From Trileptium ribeirensis (Eukaryota; Nematoda; Enoplea; Enoplida; Thoracostomopsidae): a stretch of 64,000 nucleotides of DNA. Shown piece by piece: positions 23,701-32,960 of the stretch (the first letter of the stretch is position 1; each line of letters opens with the position of its first letter). The DNA lies in assembly GCA_030248225.1 (NCBI GenBank), contig JASANE010030034.1, positions 1 through 64,000 on the forward strand. Direction: 5' to 3'. Under the pieces are notes generated by a model. It was not told the origin of the DNA. It saw only the letters and a list, made by a program, of their open reading frames with translations, and searched no databases. The position numbers and the translations under genes are program-made.

Positions 23701-26700
23701 TTGTGTATAAATTGATCTAGTAGCCAAAATTCTTCTTGCACTGGCTGGCATAACACCGGCTATTTTTTGCTGTATGAGGCGTCGGTACATTTGTGTACAC
23801 ATTATCGCATAGTCTCCCTGATTTTACACGAATAAGCATGCATTTCGAGTAGCGTTGAACAAATTGTTGCTGGCTGCGATGACAGGAACCCGATCGTTAG
23901 AGTTGCTCTCGCTAACCAAACCACTCTGCTATGACGACGCTGTTTGCTTTTGAGCTCAAAATTTGAGCAAAAAATTTGAACGTGTGAACGCTGCGTTAAG
24001 GCAACGCGAGCGAATAACAACACGCAGACAAACGCACGCCATGCAGCGAACTGAGTTAATGCAACAGTGCGTACTGTATTACGTTATACCGGTGCAACTA
24101 CATGAGATAGAGTGTTTACTGTAAAGCTGTAAAAGCTTTTAAGAAAACAGATCTGGTCTCTATCATACAGTATATACATTTGACTGATGTGGCTATTGTC
24201 TTATTTTTACTTCATCTCTATTTTAGTTTCATACAATGTAGTTTGTGTTTCTATTCCTTGTTTTTCAGGACTGTCCACGAAAAGGTGCTGCTTTCAAAGC
24301 TAAGTACAAACTAGTCAACCACATGCGGGTTCATACTGGCGAGAAACCATTTCCATGTTTATATCCGAATTGTGGAAAAATGTTTGCCCGAAGCGAGAAC
24401 TTGAAAATTCATAAACGAACTCATACAGGTAAGAAATGGTTGGTTGGTTGGTTGTGCGTAGAATATGGCCAAGGTAACGCTAAGAGGCCAAAGTGTAACT
24501 CTTTCCCTGCCGTTCTCGATATACTGAGCATAAGACATAGCCATAACCTAAGCATAAGTCCTTATATGAGATATACACTAAGCCTAACCCTGATTCGGGG
24601 GGCTTCCGGTCCCAGAACCCCACACTCTAAGCTGTTCTTTTTCTAACCGTATAACGCCTTTCTCCTCAGTGTAATGTGGCTGTGTTTAGGGCAAATCTAC
24701 TATTCGAGATATGAGATATTACCTTCAAAGTTTTCGTAATATCTTTGAACAAATTTTGGTTCTTTCCATTATTGCACCAGCTCGCGTTTGCCCAAAAATT
24801 TTCAGATTCTGGAAATTTTGGTATTTTTGTGATCCTCGACACCTGTGATCCTGTGGGAAGGACAGGTTTTTGCAGTCCGGCCGACGGCTTTCAACGGCCG
24901 TTGTTCAACATAATTAATCATACATTGTTAAGAGTGTGCCGTACATATACTGTCCAATGAGCACACCCCGATGGCACAAAGCAGATTTTGTAAAGTCATG
25001 GCCATTTTGCTGTTCTTGTATATAGCTTGTGTACGGGTGCCCGATTCCTTTATGTGATAAGTAAATACAGAAGAAGTTTCGATCAAACACCCATTGACTA
25101 GTATAGTAGGTAGGCACAGACGAACAGTGACTATTCGGTAAAAGTTTACACCATTCAAATTTTGACACACATACGTATACCAGTGCTTAAAAATTGAAAA
25201 CTGAATGGTACCATCGAAGTATCTGGCATTTCAGACGCAAAGAATTATCTTCAGGTGTTAAAATTTACACGTCTATATCTTTTTGTAAGCTACGATATTT
25301 TCTCCAAAACAGTATGCACTCCATATCCTTTAAAGTAGACCCTATTTTGATATAAAGTTAGCTTTTTGCTATGAATTGATACCTATCGAAGCAAGGGTTC
25401 ACGGGCGTCTGCCCCTTCCCCATGAGGGTATCACCCTACCCGACACTCCTCAGGCATCAGACCCGCCCCGCCTCCCACGCACAGAAGGCATGCGGAGGGA
25501 AAACCGGCAAAAATTGGAGTGAAATTGCAAAAATTAAGGTGCAGGGGTGGGGGTCGTCAACTTTTTGCACCTCTCCCTGACGACCTCCCCGAAGACATCT
25601 ACACCCCTGATGAGATGCGGTTCCCCACTGATACTTCGGAACGTAAGTATGTATGAATTAAGATATATATATGTATGACTTGTGAGCTAAAATTATGGCA
25701 GAATATTATAGTTTTCCAATAAGATCACAACGAATCACCGCTTCGGAATTTTGTTCGTCTTATATTGAACGTTATATTAAAATAAAATTACAGTTACACA
25801 AAAGGTAGAGTTATATTGAAAAATATTGAGTTAAATGAGCCAAGTAATCGCAAAGAAATAATTGTGCCGAAATTTACAGTTTGGAATTTCAATAATTTTC
25901 TCTTTTATTCTCAATAACTCCATGTCGTGTGTTCGTTCACCTTTTGGAAGTACAAAGTTAGGAGGTGAAAAATATATTTTTACTGCTACAAAAGGCGGTT
26001 TTGACGTCAAAGGCTATTATTAAAGTTTTTTTTGCAAAATATCGGCGGCTAAAAATAATTTATAGTATCAAAACAATTTAGAGTAATAACAATTGAGTAA
26101 TATCGGTTAATAATGTATACTCTCAATTCAAAGTGTTTATGCGAGACTAAACCTAACCTGCGTCCACTAACTTTCCTATTTTATAAAACCCGGTGTCGAG
26201 TCCACATCCATTGCTAGCGAACAAGTAAGAAAGGGGATTAGATTCATTGCTAGCCCAGAAGTAGTGATTCGCAATCGTTCAATAACAGTTCCACGACAAT
26301 TATTAATTTTCATTTAGGATTCGTCTCTGTTTGCGAACAAATTCAATGTAAATAAAGGAAAGGGTCCTGTATTTTGTCATTATGTTCGCGAACATAGCCA
26401 TGGGTAATTCAAAAGCGATAAAGTTTCGTTCGCAAACAATTTTAATGTTCGCGAACAGAGGGCAGCAAATTTTTGCTTGGGTTGATAGAGTTCGGTAACG
26501 CAATTTTTTCCAAATAACAAAATAGGATAGTCAGTGGGCGCAGGTTACTGATAAACGGATACTGATAAACAGCCCATATTACAAAATGTTTAGACAAATG
26601 AAGGTATACAAAAGTACAAGTGTTAATATGCAAGGAGTGTTATCAATAAACGTGACCCGTAGCAGTAAATATGGGATTAGTAAGAAAGCTAACTCCACTT

Positions 26701-28730
26701 CTGAATAATCTAAATTGTCATAATTCAGTCTGTAAGGTTAATTTTCTGTTGCAATTCTAAACAGTTCATGCGGCAAAGGAATTTAGTTTTCGGCCTTGGA
26801 CCATTTCAGGAAGAGAATTCCATGTATATATCAATTATACTGGTTACAAAAGCATGTTTCAGTTCGTTAGTCGGCAATTAAAGCTTTTTAGTACCTATTG
26901 TTAAGTAGTGTAACCTGCGATTATTGTTTTTGTTAAATGTAAGCTAATGATTGGGTCCATCGGGAATAGAACAACGTGGCGTATGCATGCGCAGCAGACG
27001 TGCTAACCACTACACCATAAACCCGCTTGAAACGGTTTGTGATTAGTGCTGTTATGCTGAGTAGCGAATTAACGCTTTCGCTAGTAGTTATTATATTGCG
27101 TTATCACAACAAGGAGTTAGTTCCCTGAGAACACAAAAGTCACGATTTGTATTTATTTCCTGATGCAACCATTTCAATACCGCAACTGGATCACGCTAGA
27201 ATGCTGTATGTTGCCAGTATTTCAAGCGATCACGACAAGGAGGAATACAGAAAGATTCTGCTGATCTATTTTTGACAATATAAAATGCTTTTGACAATAC
27301 AGTTTTCTGCTCTAAAGGATTTGCCGAGCTTTTGGTTCAAACTCAAAGCCTCTTCTTTGATATTAATAGCTCAGAAGAATTTTGACTAATAGTTCGTTGC
27401 TTTAAATAAATAGGATTTATAACCCTCAATTGATTGAATACAATGTAAAAGTGTGAATCGAATTTGGTTCGACGAAGCCAGTCCTTTTCCGATTCAGCAA
27501 AATTTTCAAATTATGAGCCATGTTTTAGACACAGTCAAAGTTGACTTATACTGAGGCAAAGTTTGAGTGAAACAAATTTAGCACAGGCTGGGCCCCAATC
27601 TTGGCTCAGTTTTTCTGAGTTGGAAATGGACCGACCGCCCGATGTTGTAGAATTTTGACTTTGACTTTTTAGGGCGTATTATTCATATTTGCATTTATAT
27701 GATATATGAACTAATGCATGGGTGAACTTAAGCTGCTCACCTTACCATCCTCTTTTGTCAAAAGCAATTGCCATTCAGTTGTTCACTGAACACAAATTTC
27801 ATTTTTGAATTAAAGAACAGAAATTAGTCCGTTTTATATTTCATACATTATAATTAGAAAAATGTTAGCGAACACATTGGTGTTAAAGTACAGGGACCGA
27901 ATTACATTCGCTAATGGCGTTATGGAATAGAAAAATGTCTAAATCGGATACGGCTATTGAAATCCTAGGTTTGTTATCTAACAATGTTTTGTACAGATTT
28001 CAAAAGAGGATGGTTGGGGACGCATGAAAAGTTTACTCTTGCTTAAAACAAAACGTGACTAGGCTTCATTTTATTTTATTGCGAGCTTAATATGTTCTAT
28101 GCAATTAGTAGATGCTTACTGATATTATCGTAATCGTATCGGTACTGTGTTGTTTTAACTTTTGAGTGTCTGACATAATGCACATATTTGAATAATTTTA
28201 CCACGATTAGGCTAACCGGTCACCTGGCTGAGTTCTAGCTCTAGAATAAAGACACCTTAATCATAGATATAAACGTAGACACCGGGTTATATTAATCGCA
28301 TACTAATTGTTCTTCAACTTTATACTACTACTGGCAATATTTAGGCGAAAAACCGTTTAAATGCGAATTCGCCGGATGTGATCGCAAATTCGCAAACAGT
28401 TCCGATCGAAAGAAACACTCGCACGTTCATACTTCAGATAAGCCATACTTTTGTCGCGTTAAGGGCTGTGCAAAATCGTATACCCATCCTTCGTCGCTAA
28501 GAAAACATATGAAGGTAAGCAATGAAGATTTGTATATTTATTTTATATTATTTGACATTATCAGATATGTTAGCTTCGTGATGTGTTCTTTCTAAACGAC
28601 GCCTAACCTGCCGGAATACCAATTATATAACCGTATTTTTCTATATTTTGTCAAAAATTTGTAAACGACATTTATTTTAATTTCCATTTTATAGGTTAAA
28701 CTTATTTCAGCTACTTTAACGCAAGCTTGA
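13878..28730 (+). CDS. zic: ZIC / odd-paired family zinc-finger transcription factor (gene span, five main exons)
   Basis: A C2H2 transcription factor of the ZIC/Opa/GLI group, a nuclear DNA-binding regulator of early patterning and neural development in animals. Main exons: 13878-14776, 22078-23017, 24269-24428, 28345-28514, 28695-28730 (last one tentative). Junction phases match at every step, giving about 734 residues. Fingers 1-5 are intact and in order: CLW...CGRLF-H-H; CPRKG...H-H; CLYPNC-H-H; CEFAGC-H-H; CRVKGC-H-H, with the ZIC linkers HTGEKPF and HTSDKPY and the signature [12 protein letters not shown]. The N-terminal half is low-complexity (Q, N, S, T, P), as in many invertebrate family members. 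Oddities: a 41-residue gap between the first two cysteines of finger 1, extra mini-exons after exon 1, and a duplicated 3' end. Confidence 0.9.
14834..14962 (+). CDS. zic: Putative alternative ZIC mini-exon 1b (43 codons, phase 2-2)
   Basis: Starts after TTATTTTAAG and ends at GC|GTAAGTATC: 129 nt, no stop in the frame set by exon 1. Joined to exon 1 it adds a segment beginning [14 protein letters not shown] followed by a copy of the exon-1 end ([20 protein letters not shown]). Because it is symmetric, it can be included or skipped without disturbing the frame. The preceding intron would be only 57 nt. Use is inferred, not shown. Confidence 0.45.
15020..15148 (+). CDS. zic: Putative alternative ZIC mini-exon 1c (43 codons, phase 2-2)
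   Basis: Second 129-nt copy with the same acceptor, donor and phase, also free of stops. It differs from 1b by replacements such as [12 protein letters not shown] for [12 protein letters not shown]. Splices correctly to 22078 in phase. Use is inferred. Confidence 0.45.
15249..15690. other. ZIC intron 1, nothing recognisable
   Basis: AT-rich intronic sequence, no ordered feature seen. Confidence 0.5.
15691..15915. repeat. GC-rich island inside ZIC intron 1
   Basis: Abrupt GC-rich block (GGAGAGGGGTATTACC to CATGGCACCTAGGATC). A 69-codon minus-strand ORF (15704-15913) lacks similarity to any family I know. Likely a fragment of a repeat, since similar islands occur at 18.4, 21.5 and 36.6 kb. 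Confidence 0.35.
16640..17651 (+). pseudogene. 5'-truncated non-LTR retrotransposon (CR1/Jockey-like RT)
   Basis: Two ORF pieces in different frames. 16679-16963 contains RT motif 4, [20 protein letters not shown], and the catalytic motif YADDVKLY. 17232-17651 has the C-terminal region [17 protein letters not shown] and [12 protein letters not shown], ending at TAG 17649-17651. Between them the frame shifts ([12 protein letters not shown] is readable) and has a stop after YACPV. The endonuclease and the first RT motifs are absent. It would have encoded an RNA-dependent DNA polymerase for its own retrotransposition; it is dead now. It lies in ZIC intron 1 in the sense direction. Its tail resembles the fragment at 120-445. 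Confidence 0.85.
17652..18409. other. AT-rich intronic stretch with recurring TTTCATAC
   Basis: TTCATAC recurs at irregular 20-60 bp spacing (about 17762-17925). A 117-codon ORF at 17732-18085 is a by-product of AT-rich sequence, full of Ile/Tyr/Phe, with no domain. I do not call a gene. Confidence 0.45.
18410..18640. repeat. GC-rich island in ZIC intron 1
   Basis: GC-rich block with a short inverted pair CATGGAG...CTCCATG (18423-18451) and CCGGGTACCC. No coding potential recognised. Confidence 0.35.
18641..19808. other. ZIC intron 1, nothing recognisable
   Basis: AT-rich, no ORF or repeat with support. Confidence 0.5.
19809..20072. mobile_element. AT-rich foldback element, best copy
   Basis: Left end TTACACTTAAAATAAGG then TTTCCATGAAATTTAAAAG; right end CTTTTAAATTTCATGGAAA then TTATTTTGAGTGTACTT. 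The interior is built of repeated TTCAAAGAAT / ATTCTTTGAA blocks. Length about 260 bp, non-coding. Related to 1188-1440 and 10830-10980. Confidence 0.7.
20285..20640. repeat. TTAGCATA-rich palindromic segment
   Basis: The motif TTAGCATA / TATGCTAA and variants occur many times in both orientations, including a perfect 20-bp palindrome TTAAGCATAATTATGCTTAA (20561-20580). Likely a decayed MITE or clustered binding-site-like repeat; no ORF. Confidence 0.45.
20641..21260. repeat. ~213-bp degenerate tandem repeat, three copies
   Basis: Units start near 20641, 20852 and 21068 (GTATGTTCTG(C/T)GCAGTAGC-like). Each carries TTAATCGA(T/A/C)CCGCG, GAGTTATCGGC, then TAAAGAGTTAATAATAG. Located in ZIC intron 1. 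Confidence 0.8.
21490..21640. repeat. GC-rich island in ZIC intron 1
   Basis: G-rich sequence (GGTCCTGGGGCGGTGCCAGG, then GGGGGAATGGAGGTTGGGG) with no ORF of note. Confidence 0.3.
22078..23017 (+). CDS. zic: ZIC exon 2 (linker region and first part of finger 1)
   Basis: Starts after GAAATTTTTTAG (phase 2 acceptor: exon-1 GC plus A gives Ala) and ends TGG AAG|GTATGT in phase 0. Encodes a Ser/Thr/Pro/Tyr-rich region, then finger 1: [11 protein letters not shown], a long insert, [20 protein letters not shown] and [13 protein letters not shown]. The Trp after the first Cys is the tandem-CWCH2 mark of ZIC/GLI finger 1. The 41-residue spacing between its cysteines is far longer than the ~14 of vertebrate ZIC. 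Confidence 0.9.
23018..24268 (+). other. ZIC intron 2 with SINE remnant
   Basis: GT-AG intron (GTATGT...TTTTTCAG). On the minus strand 23940-23870 is a tRNA-like SINE piece (CATAGCAGAGTGGTTTGGTTAGC, split A-box region, then GATCGGGTTCCTGTC as B box). Beside it at 23949-24000 is an arm of the TTTGAGCTC element. The flanking leader (CGTGTTGTTATTCGCTCGCG on minus) matches the SINE at 33.6 kb. Confidence 0.55.
24269..24428 (+). CDS. zic: ZIC exon 3 (fingers 1-end, 2 and 3)
   Basis: Acceptor TTTTTCAG|GAC, donor ACAG|GTAAGA, phases 0 and 1. Encodes [20 protein letters not shown], then [20 protein letters not shown], then [14 protein letters not shown]. These are textbook ZIC finger sequences with all Cys and His in place. 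Confidence 0.95.
24490..24665. repeat. Dispersed repeat, copy 1
   Basis: Shares TAACCTAAGC, then GAGATATACACTAAGCCTAA, and TTCTTTTTCTAACCGTATAAC with 31060-31185 (TAACCTAAGC, GACATATACTAGGCCTAA, TTCCTTTTTCTAACGTTATAAC). Non-coding. Confidence 0.5.
25385..25640. repeat. GC-rich dispersed repeat, copy 2
   Basis: Counterpart of 7866-8200: CTCAGGCATCAGACCCGC, GCAAAAATTGGAGTG, GGGTCGTCAACTTTTTGC, then CATCTACACCCCTGATGAG. GC-rich, non-coding. Confidence 0.5.
26154..26547. mobile_element. MITE with 29-bp terminal inverted repeats
   Basis: Left end TAACCTGCGTCCACTAAC, right end GTCAGTGGGCGCAGGTTA; the inverted similarity extends through CTATCCTATTTT. Length 394 bp. The interior has a perfect 16-bp palindrome TATGTTCGCGAACATA (26381-26396) and a second TGTTCGCGAACA (26446-26457), plus near-copies (TTTGCGAACAAA). 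No ORF. Sits in ZIC intron 3. Confidence 0.8.
26953..27024 (-). repeat. tRNA-like segment (tRNA pseudogene or SINE head)
   Basis: 72 nt on the minus strand. The acceptor halves GGGTTTA and TGGACCC pair fully if G-T pairs are allowed, and ATGGTGTAGTGGTTAGCAC is a strong A box/D arm resembling tRNA-Gln/Glu types. The anticodon stem has four of five pairs, but position 33 is not T and the T stem does not pair (GTTCTATTCCC). So it is not a working tRNA gene. Confidence 0.5.
28345..28514 (+). CDS. zic: ZIC exon 4 (fingers 4 and 5)
   Basis: Acceptor ATATTTAG|GC (phase 1, completing Gly), donor ATGAAG|GTAAGC (phase 0). Encodes [56 protein letters not shown]. All zinc ligands of fingers 4 and 5 are present. 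Finger 5 has a four-residue gap between its cysteines (CRVKGC). Confidence 0.95.
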
Positions 28731-29235
28731 ACATTATCACAACTTGCTCAACCCATGCCTCTTTTTGTATTTTAAAATTTGGATCGAAGTTAAATTCCAC
28801 AATTATTGTTGCTCGCTTTCGCTTTGTACAATATAGGTCATGTAACGCCTCCAGCGAAACGAGCCTATTTCATATGAAGGTAAGCAATGAAGATTTGTAT
28901 ATTTATTTTATATTATTTGACATTATCAGATATGTTAGCTTCGTGATGTGTTCTTTCTAAACGACGCCTAACCTGCCGGAATACCAATTATATAACCGTA
29001 TTTTTCTATATTTTGTCAAAAATTTGTAAACGACATTTATTTTAATTCCCATTTTATAGGTTAAACTTATTTCAGCTACTTTAACGCAAGCTTGAACATT
29101 ATCACAACTTGCTCAACCCATGCCTCTTTTTGTATTTTAAAATTTGGATCGAAGTTAAATTCCACAATTATTGTTGCTCGCTTTCGCTTTGTACAATATA
29201 GGTCATGTAACGCCTCCAGCGAAACGAGCCTATTT
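28506..29235 (+). repeat. 365-bp tandem duplication of ZIC 3' end
   Basis: CATATGAAGGTAAGCAATG occurs at 28506 and again at 28871; copy 2 ends at 29235 before CATAACATAC. Each unit holds the last nine bases of exon 4, its donor, the whole last intron, the putative terminal exon and about 140 bp after it. Only about one substitution separates the copies, so it is very recent or an assembly effect. Confidence 0.95.
28695..28730 (+). CDS. zic: Putative ZIC terminal exon (short tail)
   Basis: After ATTTTATAG, reading in phase 0 gives [11 protein letters not shown] and TGA at 28728-28730. Other acceptors (CAG at 28708-28710) are out of phase. The Val fits the V that follows HMK in other ZIC proteins, but ZIC C-terminal tails are normally longer, so the true last exon might lie elsewhere. 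An AATAAA-like signal (AAATAAAC) occurs at about 29353. Confidence 0.4.
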   Translation, partial: VKLISATLTQA

Positions 29236-29699
29236 CATAACATACTAGATTGCTTCAATGGGCGACGCAGCTATTAATAGCAACCAATGTACAGGAACAT
29301 ACTAAGACGAGCAGTAGGGGGCCTGACCCGTTCATTGTTCATTAGCCGCCTAGAAATAAACTTAAATAATTATAGACATATAGACCTAATAAATGTACAC
29401 AACCGGTCCCCTCCACTTTTGGTTACCGACCGGTCTCAATTATTAATGACCTTACAACTCCATTGCTCGCGTACAATGCCGCGTTGTGATACGGTTCCGC
29501 CTCACCCTGGTTGCAAGCTATACTAGATATTTTGATGTTATTACGACATATATTTCAAAAGTTGGATTATAGTGAACGCGGCGATGAGAAAACTACAATT
29601 TTATATCATATATATTTAATATAGACAATGAATTCAGAGCGCCTGCGACTGCATTATGGTTTCTGGACTTAACTTGTATTACGTACTATAACCAAGAGT
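29236..29699. other. Downstream of ZIC, no gene assigned
   Basis: A 79-codon ORF at 29287-29526 (MYRNILRRAVGGLTRSLFIS at its start) has mixed composition and no similarity I recognise. It could be 3' UTR or a stray ORF. Contains the AATAAA at about 29354. Confidence 0.35.
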
Positions 29700-30052
29700 G
29701 CATTAGGGAAGAGTATGACACTTCTCTGCAATCACATGTTAGCCCGTGTTTGATGATACGGGCGTTCTCGGTCTGACCCCCAGTTTCTAGGGGGTAGCTC
29801 GGACCCCTCACCCCAGTTTTTTTGGAGGGTGGTCGGTCGGACCTCCAATTACTGGGGGGTCGTTTTATAAGTATCTGCTAGTTCAACCGACCCTCCCCCA
29901 GAAATTCGGGCTTCGATAGACTCTCTCTCCCGCAAAAAAACTGGGGGGTCCAAGCTACCCCCCAGAGACTGGGGGTGACACCGAAAACGCCCGTATCATC
30001 AAACACGGGCTAACATGTGAGTGCAGGCAACTGTCATACTCTTCCCTAATGC
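29700..30052. repeat. G-rich palindromic MITE, copy 2
   Basis: Ends GCATTAGGGAAGAGTATGAC and GTCATACTCTTCCCTAATGC are perfect 20-bp inverted repeats. Inwards come GCCCGTGTTTGATGATACGG and its inverse (CCGTATCATCAAACACGGGC), and CCCCCAG / CTGGGGG blocks. Same family as 597-1000 but ~40 bp shorter and with better-matched ends. Confidence 0.9.
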
Positions 30053-30689
30053 ACGCTTGCTATAAGTATAAGAATTATAGCTTCGCAGCTCTGCAATAGA
30101 CCAAAAAATTAAACTGTAAAGAAAAAATCAGAGATTTCTGGATAACTCTGGAACCGGATATTATACCTCAGGGACTTTATCGTAAATTCAATGAAGTAGA
30201 TGTGGCCTTATTTAAGATCTTATCGGATCTCTAATAATTGAAATAAATTTGTCATGTCGGTATTAACCAAGTCAATTCTTTAAATTGGAAGATAGTAAGG
30301 ATATCGACTACGGTGTAAGGCAGTATTGCGACTAACTCTGTGGTAAACGCGGATTGGAAATACTTTAGAGTGGTACCGGCACGTGTCTGCTTTTGTCTCG
30401 CTTCGCTGGTTACAATTACTTGGCAGGAAATGTATGTACGATATTTAAAGTAGCGATCTCGGTATGCTTAACTAAGCTGAAATCAATGAAATACCCAAGG
30501 CTATTTGTTGTTGTTGGATGTTGTCTTTAAAGTATTCTAGTACTAAAGTGGAAAGAATCAAAATTATAATTGGGTTGTAACTGTGTTCCCTATCACAATT
30601 ATGTATTTATCAAAACTTAAAGCCTAATGCATTAGAATTTTAGAATCTAGCTATTACTGACCACTACGTCCATAGAATGGTGGTGTATA
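30053..30689. other. No gene seen
   Basis: AT-rich spacer without recognised features. Confidence 0.5.
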
Positions 30690-30838
30690 AGTAATAGTTG
30701 TAGCATAGGCAGCAGTGCGTTCAAAGATTTGTACGCACGGTTTGTGACGAGTTCAAGCGAGTGCGATAGCACGAGTTTGAAGGAGTTACCGTGCGTACAA
30801 ATCTCTGAACGCATTGTTATCTATGCTACAAATAACTT
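30690..30838. repeat. Hairpin element with ~50-bp arms
   Basis: The left arm (AGTTGTAGCATAGG then GTGCGTTCAAAGATTTGTAC and GCACGGT) is mirrored by the right arm (ACCGTGC, GTACAAATCTCTGAACGCA, CTATGCTACAAAT), around a ~46-nt loop. A third partial arm (TTTGTATGCACGG) follows at about 30865-30880. No ORF. Confidence 0.75.
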
Positions 30839-31059
30839 GTTATATAGCTAACCGTGTATTCAGACATTTGTATGCACGGCTTTAATTATATAAGCTATGT
30901 TACAAGATATTTTATTGAACGCTGCGTTTGTTACGGCGAACATTGAATTCTTATGTACATACAGTCCTGTAATAACATACGTAAACTACATTAGCTCTGC
31001 GTTTATATTTCAATATAACAGTAAGTAATTCATGTTTGACTTTGGTTTCGTTTTCTGTC

Positions 31060-31185
31060 ATCATATTAACCTAAGCTTAATTTAAGGGGTTTAGATGAGA
31101 CATATACTAGGCCTAAATCGGTGGGTTTCGTTCTAGGCCGTTCCTTTTTCTAACGTTATAACCTAAGGCCCCAGGGTAACTTAGG
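31060..31185. repeat. Dispersed repeat, copy 2
   Basis: Related to 24490-24665 as described there. Confidence 0.5.
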
Positions 31186-31197
31186 CCAGACAACGCA

Positions 31198-31570
31198 ATG
31201 GTACTAACTAATGATACTAAGTTGATAACTGTCGCAATCAACTCCTTGGCATTGAACACCATACCAACTATCCACCGATTAACAATGCAGACTTCTTATA
31301 TTCACAACGAGAATTCACAATATTTACTTTATGATGCCACCATATTTCATAGCATCTCAACTTTATTTATGCTTGAAAATAGCATACTGATACTAACTAT
31401 TGATATTAAGTTTATAAGTATCACTATCAATGCTACGGCATTGAATACCATACCAATCGTCCACTGATTAACATCCAAATAATGCAGGTTTCTTGTATTC
31501 ACAACAATAATTCACAATAATTACGCCATGATTTCACAGAATTTCGTTGCTTCCCAATTTTATTTATGCC
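31198..31570. repeat. Degenerate tandem duplication (~190 bp)
   Basis: Two halves (about 31205 and 31395 onward) share ACTAA(C)TGATA(C/T)TAAGTT, GGCATTGAA(C/T)ACCATACCAA, GATTAACA, AATGCAG and TATTCACAACGA/AATAATTCACAAT. An 89-codon ORF through the first half arises from the repeat. Confidence 0.65.
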
Positions 31571-32039
31571 AAAAAAATAGGATTTGTCCGCCTTCTGGTT
31601 TTAGTGATCAGATTCTGATGTGCGTATAAGTCTAAACGCGTACAAATTGGAGTATATATTACGGGCAATGGCCAAAATCATTTTAGGTGTTTACCATACC
31701 ATACAGATTCATTGTATTAATTAGCATCTGATATATTATAGTATGTTATTTAGTAACCTGTCAAACTATATATAATTTCCGGCATAATTTTATTCTATCA
31801 AAATATCTCCGATTTCCTGTTTATTTCAAATGTCATCGAGTTACATTTAATATGACACCCATTTTGAGGCTCAGTTTACGAAATTACCTAACGTCAAATA
31901 TCGTTCCCTCCGCCCGTTTAATTGCTGGACGAAATATGATACGCAGGCACCGAAATCATCTAATGATATCATCTTGTTCTAAATAATATGCGAATAATTT
32001 CTCAAATTTTAAAGGGTACATTTTGAGTATTAATCTATT

Positions 32040-32220
32040 TTTTGACCCAATGGCGTAGCCAAGGAGGGGGAGTGGTTCCGTGTGCAATCGCCCCTTTCCC
32101 GTGAAGGATGATAGAAAAGCGAAGTTCATGTCTATGACGCTAGACTTGGCTACTCTGTGTCCCACCTGGCAAATCCTGTGCCACTCTCCCCCCCTTCCAT
32201 GTGGCAAACTCTGGCTACTT
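32040..32220. repeat. GC-rich repeat beginning AATGGCGTAGCCAAGG
   Basis: TGACCCAATGGCGTAGCCAAGG followed (in pieces) by a purine-rich then C-rich stretch ending CTGGCTACTTC. GGCGTAGCNA-type ends are typical of dispersed invertebrate repeats; a related start (GGGGCGTAGCAAAGG) is at about 58573. A minus-strand ORF (31956-32207) is incidental. Confidence 0.4.
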
Positions 32221-32852
32221 CAGATTTTCTTGTGGAAATGAAATGAAACAAAACTGATTTTTGCAGATTTTAAAATTATATACAAGGATTGTTAGGTTTA
32301 TATATTTATATATATTTATATATACTGTATAACAAGATAAAAAAAGAAATAAAATAATAAAAAATATAATATATTTGATTTAATATTTTTCTTAGACCAT
32401 AACATATAAAAACATATATACCCTTACCATGCCTAATAGCGATATTACACAGGGTTAACATAATAATAAGTCTAAATATCATATCTAAATATTCTCAATT
32501 CTTAATCATATCATATATGTCAATGCTCATCCTTCTTTCACCGTTCCTGTGGTAACATATAATTAGTTTTGATGGAATTTTGAATTTAAAACTTACTTTA
32601 CCACTCCAATAGATATTGTTTTAATATGCATTCACATCATATTGTTGGAATTGTGCGTAATATAATATTCAGTTTTAGGTTCCATCAAAATAATCATGGC
32701 CAACATTCCCACCAATGGGGAATACACCAATGGGGGGCGACCGCTCCCTCCAGAGTATCGACATACCGTACAAACGTGCAATATGCGGTAAAAATTGAAA
32801 TATATATAGTTAGATAGTCGTCTAAAAATTTTTAGCATCAAACTGCCTGCCC

Positions 32853-32960
32853 CCGTCAGAAAAGTTTTGCAAAATCGCATTCCGTCAGAAAAATTTTTCA
32901 AAACAGCATTCCGTCAGAGATATTTTGCAAAACCGTCCCACCTGTCAGAAATACCTGGAT
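32853..32960. repeat. ~29-bp short tandem repeat
   Basis: CCGTCAGAAAA(G/A)TTTT units at about 32853, 32882 and 32911, and a weaker CTGTCAGAAATACC at 32941. Non-coding. Confidence 0.65.

Larger units (their letters stand above)
24429..28344 (+). other. ZIC intron 3 (3.9 kb) with several repeats
   Basis: GT-AG intron (GTAAGA...ATATTTAG). Contains a dispersed repeat at 24490-24665 also seen at 31060-31185, a GC-rich repeat at 25385-25640, a MITE at 26154-26547 and a tRNA-like segment at 26953-27024 (minus). No other coding sequence recognised. Confidence 0.6.

Noticed and set aside
28711..28878. Alternative ZIC exon ([13 protein letters not shown]... to HMK) in the duplicated 3' block
   Set aside because: The acceptor at 28710 would need a phase-2 upstream exon, but exon 4 ends in phase 0, so the frame does not fit.
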